From: Fibrobacter sp. UWB5 | Lineage (GTDB): Bacteria > Fibrobacterota > Fibrobacteria > Fibrobacterales > Fibrobacteraceae | Assembly (NCBI RefSeq): GCF_002210295.1 | Contig: NZ_MWQH01000004.1 | Coordinates: 214,165 to 278,164, forward strand | Length of the DNA: 64,000 nucleotides | Direction of reading: 5' to 3' | Shown: piece after piece, positions 34,401-40,635 of the stretch | Layout of the letters: every line of letters begins with the position of its first letter | How positions within the stretch are numbered: position 1 is the stretch's first letter | Notes under the pieces: generated by a model | The model's input: the letters and a program-made list of their open reading frames with translations, nothing else | What the model was told of the DNA's origin: nothing | Database searches by the model: none | Position numbers and translations under genes: made by a program

Positions 34401-34657
34401 CGAATAATCGTCACCCCTTTTTCAAGGAGTTCTTCGACAAACAATGTATTCTGTTCGTTGGCAGGAAAGAAATATTCTTCGAACTTGATTCCCTGTTCAT
34501 AGGGTCTCTTCGGCTTCCAGAAATGCGAAATAGACGGATTCACCATATAGATTTCGTGCGATTTCGCATCGAAAATCACAAACGGGTCCACCTTGGCCGT
34601 ATTCAAAAGATCCACGACTACCGACGCGGGAATGTCGGATTTATCACGCAAAGTCAT
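31457..34657 (-). CDS. Multi-domain EAL phosphodiesterase-type protein with degenerate GGDEF and pseudo-receiver
   Basis: About 1066 residues from the ATG at 34657 (AAGGTG upstream); a GTG at 34666 would add three. Order: PAS-like (about 15-120), GGDEF-like (125-275), EAL (280-535), PAS-like (555-660), receiver-like (675-795), PAS-like (810-930), C-terminal domain to the end. The GGDEF signature is STNDHF, so no cyclase activity is expected. The EAL core is intact: MEALARW, NLSRLDF, RVEITES, DDFGSGYSSL, LKIDMAF, AEGVE; it should cleave c-di-GMP. In the receiver, the acidic pair is EA, the phospho-Asp position is Asn (LINANLPKMDG) and the switch Lys is Thr, so it cannot be phosphorylated normally. 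Cytoplasmic, no membrane helices. Confidence 0.88.
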   Translation of the reverse strand: MTLRDKSDIPASVVVDLLNTAKVDPFVIFDAKSHEIYMVNPSISHFWKPKRPYEQGIKFEEYFFPANEQNTLFVEELLEKGVTIIRCPYSGKDLVVEASQISWNGKRSIFMRVNDHSDRFFDSLTGLPNLEYCRIRGENYVEGLLNAGKTPAVVFFDIIGMKLYNNANGFSSGNEFLIHFAAVLKKQFADNLVCRSTNDHFVVVAEIANLEEKLRKVRKYVKGTVSKISMDLYVGICQTDTESDILDAIEKAKLACNIQKKKGDKFIRQYDEDLHRTLMLHNYVVNHIDDAITNGYIKVYYQPVVRTITGTFCGMEALARWIDPEQGFLNPGEFIGALEESKQIHKLDSHVIELVCREMRDQLDQGNPVVPVSFNLSRLDFTGCDIFEVVEGILERYKIERDYIRVEITESIMASDSYIQHEIEKFREVGYEVWMDDFGSGYSSLNTLKDYKFDELKIDMAFLSNFNDVSRTIISSMVRMAKSLGLKTLAEGVETKEQKEFLKSIGCEKVQGYYYGKPQPLKATMEHMETSGIVIEDSNTRAVYSKIGRLDYQENTPRAIMTFENERFKFLFVNRQYEEQLLSLGFKDVQEVEDASNNPENPVYYTLHEAERAAYEAPCEVTYVTRGMYVIMRGRLVADNNGCHIYDLSFRNTHVSAHDSSSRGKEVALPANTKTILIAEANPQERAFLESILRSDYHVLLAENGEQALNLLLEYGRHVALALINANLPKMDGFKLIQNFQAERRNLQIPFVVMTDNMDLAKESIRIGATQFLLTPIKDRGMLKAKIDGSIKNAEELQQLALNYMEFVPGGVVLFSLKTGEILYANARVLDMLECNSIEEFRTYVGRFFKNAILPEDYGKINAEISEQVTSRSTATKQLTFRVKTTGGKTKRVYHVGKVFGKTPYGTIFSAFMSEDDLAMKAYFNRKDAFEKFMASGVSTNTKSYDPGYRGFLFWNLTKNSPVLRMGGISYIPKELEDKYTYEIHYRYLSSLMQQNETNVINSLDYTRDKLILDYMNKCMVHAMDISYDVAGFKFTIRSSFDMMMDPETGDIILKLQNDSIKTTKK

Positions 34658-34778
34658 TGCTCCCACCTTAATTCGTATTTTCTCTCTTATCCTTTAAATT
34701 AATTGATTATTTGCAGAAATGCAAACGTTTTTTCACGTTTTGAGCCCTAAAAACAGCCCTAACACGCTATTTGCACGC

Positions 34779-34812
34779 AAAAAAAGGTCGCCCCGCAAAG
34801 GGCGACCCTTTT
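34779..34812 (-). terminator. Intrinsic terminator of the rpsB-tsf operon
   Basis: GGTCGCCC / GGGCGACC stem (34786-34807) with seven T on the minus strand; about 125 bp past the tsf stop. Confidence 0.8.
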
Positions 34813-34824
34813 AATTTCGCTAGA

Positions 34825-34932
34825 GATTGCTTCACCCCTACGGGGTTCGCAATGACGTCCAAGGTTATACAGCACGGGCGCTTGCACACGTATTGGATAA
34901 CCGAAGAGTCATGCGCTTGCGCAATGACGTAG
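34825..34932. repeat. Dispersed intergenic repeats, two ATGAC copies
   Basis: The spacer between the terminator and tsf holds two related strings: GGGGTTCGCAATGACGTCC (ending near 34860) and GCTTGCGCAATGACGTAGG (ending near 34933). They belong to the ATGAC family seen in other spacers of the window. The second copy abuts the tsf stop codon. Confidence 0.45.
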
Positions 34933-34934
34933 GA

Positions 34935-35816
34935 TTAGTTACCGCGTTCGAAGCGGATGAAGTTCACGACCTTCAAGCTGGAAAGACCGAGCTGCTTGGC
35001 AACGACTTCCTGGAGGTAGTCCTTGACAGAGAGCTTCTTCGGGTTCTTTTCGGACATGAAGAATTCCTGATCTTCGAGAACGATTTCCTTGAGCACCTTG
35101 GCGACGCGGCCGTCAATCTGGCGCTGCAGGAATTCAGGCTTCGGAGCCTTGCCGGAAGCTTCGATCTGAGCCTTGGCAATTTCCTTTTCCTTTTCGATCG
35201 TTTCAGCCGGAACTGCAGCATCGTTCAATGCAACCGGAGCGAAAGCAGCGGCCTGCATGGCGATGTCCTTAGCGGCAGCCTTGAGGGCAGCTTCGTCGGC
35301 AGAGCCTTCGTAAGCGAGTTCGGTGATGACACCGATCTTGCCCTTCATGTGGCTGTAAACGCCAAACACGGAATTTGCAGTCTTCTTCATTTCGGCGAAC
35401 TTGCGGAAGTCGATGTTTTCCTGGATCTTGACGAGCACGTCCTGGAGCACATCGTTAATCTTCTTGCCATCGACAACGGCGTTCTTGAGGTCGTCGACAG
35501 AGGCGATAGCCTGAGTTTCGACAGCCTTCACAGCCATGTTGGCGAGAGCGACGAAGTCGTCGTTGTTGGAAACCGGTTCAGTTTCGCAAGACAGTTCGAA
35601 AGCAGCAGCCTTGTCGGCGGTTTCGATGAGGTAGATGCGGCCTTCCTTGGCGGCCTTGTCGGCACGCTTGGCGGCAACAGCAGCACCCTGCTTGCGGAGA
35701 AGTTCAACGGCCTTGTCCATGTCGCCGTCAGTTTCGGTGAGGGCCTTCTTGCACTGCATCATGCCCACGCCAGTCTTCTGACGGAGTTCGTTAACGAGGG
35801 AAGCGGTAATCTGCAT
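34935..35816 (-). CDS. tsf: Translation elongation factor Ts
   Basis: Nucleotide exchange factor for EF-Tu. 293 residues from the ATG at 35816, one base after the rpsB stop codon; the ribosome-binding sequence (GAGGAAG) lies in the end of rpsB. It opens MQITASLVNELRQKTGVGMM, the EF-Ts signature, followed by CKKALTETDGDMDKAVELLR, and contains ELSCETEPVSNNDDFVALA. The order rpsB-tsf is the usual one; pyrH is not adjacent here. Confidence 0.96.
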   Translation of the reverse strand: MQITASLVNELRQKTGVGMMQCKKALTETDGDMDKAVELLRKQGAAVAAKRADKAAKEGRIYLIETADKAAAFELSCETEPVSNNDDFVALANMAVKAVETQAIASVDDLKNAVVDGKKINDVLQDVLVKIQENIDFRKFAEMKKTANSVFGVYSHMKGKIGVITELAYEGSADEAALKAAAKDIAMQAAAFAPVALNDAAVPAETIEKEKEIAKAQIEASGKAPKPEFLQRQIDGRVAKVLKEIVLEDQEFFMSEKNPKKLSVKDYLQEVVAKQLGLSSLKVVNFIRFERGN

Positions 35817-35817
35817 A

Positions 35818-36558
35818 TTACTTTTCTTCCTCGCCGTTGTCAAACTTCTTAGCTTCTTCCTTTTCAGCCTTCTTGTCGGCGGAACGCTTTGCAACGTTGG
35901 CGGCAATGTAGTCGATGATGAGCGTGAGGGACTTCACGGCGTCATCGTTGGCCGGAATCGGATAGTCCACGAGAGTCGGGTCGACGTTCGTGTCGCAAAT
36001 GCCGATGATAGGAATGTGGAGGCGGCGAGCTTCAGCCACGGCGATCTTTTCGTGAGCGAGGTCGGTCACGACGAGGAGGCCCGGGAGGTTCACCATTTCA
36101 CGGATGCCACCGAACACGGAAAGGAGCTTTTCGCGTTCGCGGTTCTTGTCGAGGACTTCCTTCTTGGAGAGAGCCTGGAAAGTACCGTCAGCTTCCATAG
36201 CGTCGATCTTGTCAATCTTCTTGATGGACTTACGAACGGTCTGGAAGTTCGTGAGCATACCACCGAGCCAGCGGTTGGTCACGGAGAACTGATTGCAAGA
36301 AGCAGCAGCGTCGAGCACGCACTGACGAGCGGTCGGCTTGGTGCCAACGAAGAGCACGGTCTTGCCAGATTCAGAGATCTTGGCAGCGGCCTTGGCGGCT
36401 TCTTCAAGGAGTTCACGAGTCTTGGAGAGGTTGAGAACGTAGATGCCGTTCTTTTCAGCCAAGATGTAGGGTTTCATTTTCGGGTTCCAGCGCTGAGTCT
36501 GGTGACCAAAGTGGGAGCCTGCAGCAAGCAGATCTTCGACAGAAGGCAGATTTGCCAT
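35818..36558 (-). CDS. rpsB: 30S ribosomal protein S2
   Basis: Essential small-subunit protein. 246 residues. Family markers: the start LPSVEDLLAAGSHFGHQTQR WNPKM region, VLFVGTKPTARQCVLDAA, NRWLGGMLTNFQTVRKSI, and PGLLVVTDLAHEKIAVAEAR followed by IPIIGICDTNVDPTLVDYPI and PANDDA. The C-terminus is Lys/Glu-rich. It heads the rpsB-tsf operon, and a structured leader of about 150 nt precedes it, which may mediate feedback control. Confidence 0.97.
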   Translation of the reverse strand: MANLPSVEDLLAAGSHFGHQTQRWNPKMKPYILAEKNGIYVLNLSKTRELLEEAAKAAAKISESGKTVLFVGTKPTARQCVLDAAASCNQFSVTNRWLGGMLTNFQTVRKSIKKIDKIDAMEADGTFQALSKKEVLDKNREREKLLSVFGGIREMVNLPGLLVVTDLAHEKIAVAEARRLHIPIIGICDTNVDPTLVDYPIPANDDAVKSLTLIIDYIAANVAKRSADKKAEKEEAKKFDNGEEEK

Positions 36559-36705
36559 AATGTATTTTCCTTTTCGGTTGTTACTACCCGGACTGCAATT
36601 AAGCCGCGAAGCACAGAGCGGACCCAGGGGTCAGGACGGTGCCACCGAAGCGACTCTCGCAAGCCGGTGATTGGTTTTACCCGGGCGTAATTGCCCGAGC
36701 GCGCG
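36559..36705 (-). promoter_or_regulatory. Structured 5' leader of rpsB, candidate autoregulatory RNA
   Basis: GC-rich, hairpin-forming sequence between two AT-rich stretches. On the minus strand it includes CTCGGGCAATTACGCCCGGG (a GGGC/GCCC hairpin), then CACCGGCTTGCGAGAGTCGC and CTTCGGTGGCACCGTCC, with CACCG/CGGTG able to pair, and ends just before a purine-rich GGAAAAT close to the ATG. S2 leaders are autoregulated in several phyla; membership of a known class is not shown here. Confidence 0.4.
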
Positions 36706-36735
36706 TAAATGTAGAAAAATTCTAAATTTGTGTCC

Positions 36736-37491
36736 ATGCCCGAAAAGAAGAAAGTCCTGATTATGGTTGCAAGCCCCAAAAAGGAGCGCAGCGGAACCCT
36801 GATTCCGACCAAGGCGTTCGTAGAAGGCCTGGAAGAAAGCGGCCTGTACGAGTCTGAATACCTTTTTATCGACAAGTTGAATATCAAGCCATGCCGCGGC
36901 TGCTTGAGCTGCTGGGGTCGTGAAGACGGCAGCTGCTTCATGAAGGACGACGACGTGCCCTGGGTGCGCGAAAAGCTCACGAATGCCGACATTGTGATTT
37001 GGAGTTTCCCGCTGTACCTGTTCGGCGTGCCGGGCCAGATGAAGTGCCTGATGGACCGCATCGTGGGCATGGTGCACCCCTACATGGGCCAGAAGCTCAA
37101 GGAAGGCGACACGGCCATGAATTCGCACCTGCACGGGCTGCAGTTCCAGAAAGAAGGCCAGAAGATCATCCTGCTTTCGAGCTGCGCCTGGATGGACTTG
37201 GACGTTGTGTACGAACCGATTGTGAAGCAGTTCGACATTATCTTGGGGCACGAGGGCTACACGCTCATTGCCTGCCCGCAGATGCGTGCGCTCGACCATC
37301 GCGGCGGCCCCCGCCGACTGAACATGCTGCGCGAAAAGTACCGCAAGGGCGGTGCGGAACTTGCCGCCACCGGCAAGCTTTCGAAAGAAGCGATCGACCT
37401 GATGCAGAAACCGATTTTTAGCGACGAGGCTTACGAGACCCTGGTCGTCGAATTCGTGACGCACATGTTCGACCGCGACGATAATTTCTAA
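36736..37491 (+). CDS. NAD(P)H-dependent FMN reductase / flavodoxin-fold protein
   Basis: 251 residues from the ATG at 36736 (a GTG six bases upstream is the alternative; no clear ribosome-binding site for either). The N-terminal strand and phosphate loop KVLIMVASPKKERSGT fits the FMN-binding flavodoxin-like fold, followed by the cysteine motif CRGCLSCWGREDGSC seen in iron-sulfur flavoprotein-like oxidoreductases, and WSFPLYLFGVPGQMKCLMDR, a flavin-contact segment. It would transfer electrons from NAD(P)H via FMN; the physiological acceptor is unknown. The C-terminal ~60 residues are helical. Monocistronic, divergent from rpsB. Confidence 0.82.
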   Translation: MPEKKKVLIMVASPKKERSGTLIPTKAFVEGLEESGLYESEYLFIDKLNIKPCRGCLSCWGREDGSCFMKDDDVPWVREKLTNADIVIWSFPLYLFGVPGQMKCLMDRIVGMVHPYMGQKLKEGDTAMNSHLHGLQFQKEGQKIILLSSCAWMDLDVVYEPIVKQFDIILGHEGYTLIACPQMRALDHRGGPRRLNMLREKYRKGGAELAATGKLSKEAIDLMQKPIFSDEAYETLVVEFVTHMFDRDDNF

Positions 37492-37500
37492 ATCAGATTC

Positions 37501-38139
37501 CTATGGGGTCTGCCCGAACCAATACGTCATATACAAACGGAAGCGCAATTCGCTGATGTCTGTCGACTTGTATTTATCGGTTTCCTTGAACATTCCCAGG
37601 AACTCGTAGCCGGCTCTTAAGCCGAATTCAAAGCCGTCATATTTCCAGCCAAAGGCAAACATCGCATCAAGCCAAAAATCGTTCGCATAGTCTATTTCAT
37701 CATCTGAGTAGATTTCATCGTCGCCTAATTCGACTTTTTCTTCGACAAACGGGAACCGAAAACACGGGCCCACCGCCACGAAAAAATTGTCCGTCGCAAA
37801 ATAGTCCCACAACACGGTAATTTCCCAAGCATTCGTCATGACAGAATCCTTAACCGTGCGGTGCTGGTATTCATATTCGCTAGAAAAACCGAAAGCACCA
37901 TCGACACCTAGATCCACAAGCACCGACATTCTGCTTGCCACAGGGAACGCCATTCGGAAAGCAACACCAACCCCAGCCGACCAGTTGTCATCGTAAAGGT
38001 CAGCGTCTTCCCCGGTCATATAAGACGGTCCAAGGCCCAACATGATGCCCATGCTGAATTTTTGGAAAGCCCCGACACCAGCCAAGGCGGGAGTTGCGAG
38101 AAGCAAAGACAGAAGAATGATGACAATTCTATTTCGCAT
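37501..38139 (-). CDS. Outer-membrane beta-barrel-like protein
   Basis: 212 residues from the ATG at 38139 (GGTGGAGAG upstream fixes it). Signal peptide MRNRIVIILLSLLLATPALA. The mature part alternates strands (VGVAFRMAFPVASRMSVLVD, AMFAFGWKYDGFEFGLRAGY, LRFRLYMTYWFGQTP), consistent with a small barrel. It overlaps the end of the upstream lipoprotein gene by 11 bp, so the two are coupled and may form one surface complex. It ends 9 bp from the convergent flavoprotein gene. The function is unknown. Confidence 0.72.
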   Translation of the reverse strand: MRNRIVIILLSLLLATPALAGVGAFQKFSMGIMLGLGPSYMTGEDADLYDDNWSAGVGVAFRMAFPVASRMSVLVDLGVDGAFGFSSEYEYQHRTVKDSVMTNAWEITVLWDYFATDNFFVAVGPCFRFPFVEEKVELGDDEIYSDDEIDYANDFWLDAMFAFGWKYDGFEFGLRAGYEFLGMFKETDKYKSTDISELRFRLYMTYWFGQTP

Positions 38140-39004
38140 AGCTCTCCACCGGGATTTCAACGGCACGATCATTCACTCCGCCGGACAGAATAAGCGAATC
38201 GGGAAGCGGATTTACATTCAAGTACACGATTTTCTGAACGGGCACGTTCAAGAATTGCGCTATCTTAAAAGATTCCTTCGTTTCAAAATTGATGTCCATG
38301 GGTTCCACGACAATTGCCCCCGGTTCTACGGTCCAGTAATGTTCGGTATACGAAGTATCTACCAGAGTCACGGATTTCTGCTGAACAGTATTCGCATTAT
38401 TTTTTTCGAGGACGGCACTTATATCTATAGAAAGTGCGGCACGATTTTTCTTGGCATCCGAAACAGAAAAGCTGATTTTTCCATTTTTGTCGGCATAAAG
38501 AATGTCTTTAATGACGATGGTCGTGTCATGCTTAACCCACTCGTCTCCAACATAATAGCCCGTCAGCGTAACCGTATTGATAGAGTCTTTCGACTTGTTC
38601 AGGTTCATTACGGACGGCACGTATGTATCTCCCTTCATGTAAGGAATATCATCCTGTAAATACGACATCAGGGATTTAGCCTCTCCCGTATTCTCGTTCT
38701 TGACTTGCAACGTAAGGAACGAGGCTTCCTTAAACCCATAGTAGGTATCAAAATAGGTACAGCCCGTATTAGGGTTACAGCCACTCAGTTCGGATTTTTT
38801 CAACAAAAAATTGCCCAGTACGATTCCGCAATTTTTCGACTTGGAATCAACGCGGCAACGCAATGCAAAGTGAATAGAGGAAAAGTCCGTAAGGAGCGCC
38901 TCATTTTCCTTTTCTTCCCAGATGATATAATGTTTATCACCGCTGTCCAGGCCACAGGCAGCAAGCAAAAAAGAAACAGCAAATAATAAGGCTAGCTTTT
39001 TCAT
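38129..39004 (-). CDS. Lipoprotein of unknown function
   Basis: 291 residues from the ATG at 39004. The lipoprotein signal is MKKLALLFAVSFLLAACG, with Cys17 lipidated. The rest is beta-rich with several cysteines (LRCRVDSKSKNCG, SGCNPNTGCTYFD) likely forming disulfides, and no recognised family. Overlap with the downstream barrel gene indicates cotranscription. It is probably an outer-membrane lipoprotein partner of that barrel; this is inference from the operon. Confidence 0.78.
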   Translation of the reverse strand: MKKLALLFAVSFLLAACGLDSGDKHYIIWEEKENEALLTDFSSIHFALRCRVDSKSKNCGIVLGNFLLKKSELSGCNPNTGCTYFDTYYGFKEASFLTLQVKNENTGEAKSLMSYLQDDIPYMKGDTYVPSVMNLNKSKDSINTVTLTGYYVGDEWVKHDTTIVIKDILYADKNGKISFSVSDAKKNRAALSIDISAVLEKNNANTVQQKSVTLVDTSYTEHYWTVEPGAIVVEPMDINFETKESFKIAQFLNVPVQKIVYLNVNPLPDSLILSGGVNDRAVEIPVESYAK

Positions 39005-39051
39005 CAAAATTAAATATAAACTATAATGCACAGAAAAGAAAAGTTATTTAC

Positions 39052-39081
39052 AAAAAAAGGCCTCCGCAAAGCGGAGGTCTT
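39052..39081 (-). terminator. Second terminator downstream of rplM-rpsI
   Basis: GGCCTCCGC-AAA-GCGGAGGTC stem with seven T on the minus strand. It backs up the terminator at 39183-39210; no plus-strand gene ends here. Confidence 0.75.
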
Positions 39082-39126
39082 GTGAGCCTCAAGCGATTCG
39101 TATCAACGAATCGTGGAGGCGAAAGT

Positions 39127-39168
39127 GAGGCGATATCATATTCCTGGATTTGCAACAGAGCCGAACGG
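39127..39168. repeat. Dispersed intergenic repeat, copy 1 (GAGGCGATATCA ... CAACAGAGCCGA)
   Basis: GAGGCGATATCA at 39127-39138 and CAACAGAGCCGAACGG at 39153-39168 recur in the same order and with nearly the same spacing at 40508-40519 and 40534-40549. A shorter piece (ATAGAGCCGAGCGG) lies at 44656-44669. Confidence 0.6.
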
Positions 39169-39182
39169 TCTTGTAATAACAG

Positions 39183-39210
39183 AAAAACCCTGGCATAGCC
39201 AGGGTTTTTC
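39183..39210 (-). terminator. Intrinsic terminator of rplM-rpsI
   Basis: AAAAACCCTGGC-AT-AGCCAGGGTTTTT stem with T-run, about 20 bp past the rpsI stop. Confidence 0.88.
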
Positions 39211-39229
39211 GTAAAAGCAAATTCGCAGA

Positions 39230-39634
39230 TTAGCGCTTGCTGAACTGGAAGTGCTTACGAGCCTTCTTGCGGCCGAACTTCTTACGTTCAACGGCACGAG
39301 AGTCGCGAGTCATGAGGCCTTCCTTCTTGAGGGCGGGCTTGACTTCGGCGTCGTTAGCAACCAGTGCGCGGGAGATGCCGAGACGGACAGCGCCCATCTG
39401 GCCAGCGATGCCACCGCCACGAGCGGTAACTTCGACGTCCCATTCTTCCGCGTTGCCGAGGATGGCGAACGGAAGGTTAGCAATCATGTTCTGCACTTCA
39501 GAATGGAAGTAATCCTTGAAATCACGACCATTGATAGTGCGCTTGCCGGAACCCGGCTTCAGGATCACAGCAGCGATGGCGTTCTTGCGACGGCCAGTGC
39601 CGCGGTAGATCTTCTTAGTTTTTGCGGTAGCGAT
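39230..39634 (-). CDS. rpsI: 30S ribosomal protein S9, with an apparent ATC start codon
   Basis: 134 codons; family length about 130. The conserved N-terminal part KIYRGTGRRKNAIAAVILKP and the C-terminal MTRDSRAVERKKFGRKKARK are both S9. GGAGG lies 8 bp before the codon ATC at 39634-39632, which is followed by ATAKTKKIYRG, exactly where the initiator is expected. No ATG, GTG or TTG is in frame between the rplM stop (39652) and this site. The first downstream candidate, a GTG 22 codons later, would delete the conserved GTGRRK region. So initiation at ATC, or a base error in the start codon, must be assumed. Second gene after rplM. Confidence 0.9.
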   Translation of the reverse strand: MATAKTKKIYRGTGRRKNAIAAVILKPGSGKRTINGRDFKDYFHSEVQNMIANLPFAILGNAEEWDVEVTARGGGIAGQMGAVRLGISRALVANDAEVKPALKKEGLMTRDSRAVERKKFGRKKARKHFQFSKR

Positions 39635-39651
39635 AGAGGTATCCTCCGTTC

Positions 39652-40080
39652 TTAAAGTTCTACAACTTCAGGTTTCTGCGCAGCGTGCGGATGTTCGGCG
39701 CCGGCATAAATTTTGAGCTTCTTGATCATCTTGTGACCGAGAGCGCTGTGCGGGAGCATGCCCCAGATGGCAGCTTCGAGCGGTGCAGTCGGGTGCTTTG
39801 CCTGAAGGTCGGCAAAGTTGATCCAGCGTTCACCGGCAATGTGACCGGTGTGGTGGAAGTACTGCTTCTGCAGGTTCTTGTTGCCGGAAACAGCAACTTT
39901 TTCAGCGTTGATCACAACCACGAAATCGCCAGTGTCGACGTTCGGGGAGAAGATGGCCTTGTGCTTGCCCATCAGGAGCTTTGCAACTTCAGAGGCAACG
40001 CGACCCATAGGCTTTTCGGCGGCGTCCACAAGCTTCCACTTGCGTTCGACGTTCTTCGGGTTTACCGTAATGGTCTTCAT
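39652..40080 (-). CDS. rplM: 50S ribosomal protein L13
   Basis: 142 residues, the family length. The start ATG at 40080 has AAAAAGGA upstream; the frame is open further upstream but that is noncoding. It begins MKTITVNPKNVERKWKLVDA, with the L13 signatures MGRVASEVAKLLMGKHKAIF, VVVINAEKVAVSGNK, QKQYFHHTGHIAGERW and AIWGMLPHSALGHKMIKKLK. An early large-subunit assembly protein. It forms the standard rplM-rpsI pair, 17 bp before rpsI. Confidence 0.97.
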   Translation of the reverse strand: MKTITVNPKNVERKWKLVDAAEKPMGRVASEVAKLLMGKHKAIFSPNVDTGDFVVVINAEKVAVSGNKNLQKQYFHHTGHIAGERWINFADLQAKHPTAPLEAAIWGMLPHSALGHKMIKKLKIYAGAEHPHAAQKPEVVEL

Positions 40081-40583
40081 GTAAATCCTTTTTGAGTTAT
40101 TCCGGAGCAAAGTCGCCCCGTGAAATGCTGCGCTAAATTTAGAAGAAAAATTGCGGCTTTGCAAGGGTAAAAAAGTACGATTTTTCAAAAAATCCGCGCC
40201 ATTTTAGGCATTTTCATTCTATCAATTGATAGAGTTGTATTAATTGTAATAATAAAAATCGCATTTTGAGAGCACAAGAAGCCTATGCTGACCTGCGTCA
40301 GCATGACGATGGACGACAGGTTCAGCATGACACGGTCCGCATTCAAGGCGTGAAAACGCAATAGGGCCGAGCATGCTTTTGGAAAGCCGTAAAAGGAGAT
40401 CCCGCATCTCCGTGCGGGAAGACAATAAGGCGGTGAAACGCGATAGAGACGAGCGGTCTTCGTGAGCCACAAAGCCCCAAGCGTTAAGCTGGGGCGGTGG
40501 CGAGAGCGAGGCGATATCACATTTTCATGACAGCAACAGAGCCGAGCGGGCTCTTTATAGCCGAGCGGGCTCATAACAAACAA
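40081..40583. other. 500-bp noncoding spacer built from dispersed repeats and hairpins
   Basis: No credible gene. It holds an AT-rich rplM promoter region (about 40081-40260), then two ATGAC-type copies near 40296 and 40324, the 19-bp repeat CAAGGCGTGAAAACGCAAT at 40344-40362, a CCCGC/GCGGG hairpin near 40401-40418, a diverged copy of the 19-mer near 40428, a GCCCCA/TGGGGC hairpin at 40474-40495, and the second GAGGCGATATCA...CAACAGAGCCGAGCGG copy (40508-40549). It marks the boundary between core genes and the glycoside-hydrolase cluster. Confidence 0.7.
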
Positions 40584-40607
40584 ACTCCGAAGCGTCCGCT
40601 TCGGAGT
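40584..40607 (-). terminator. Intrinsic terminator after the first GH10 xylanase gene
   Basis: ACTCCGAAGC-GTCC-GCTTCGGAGT perfect 10-bp stem, followed on the minus strand by TTTGTTTGTT; about 30 bp past the stop codon. Confidence 0.82.
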
Positions 40608-40635
40608 CCGTTGTTTGGTGTATTGAGTACTCTAA

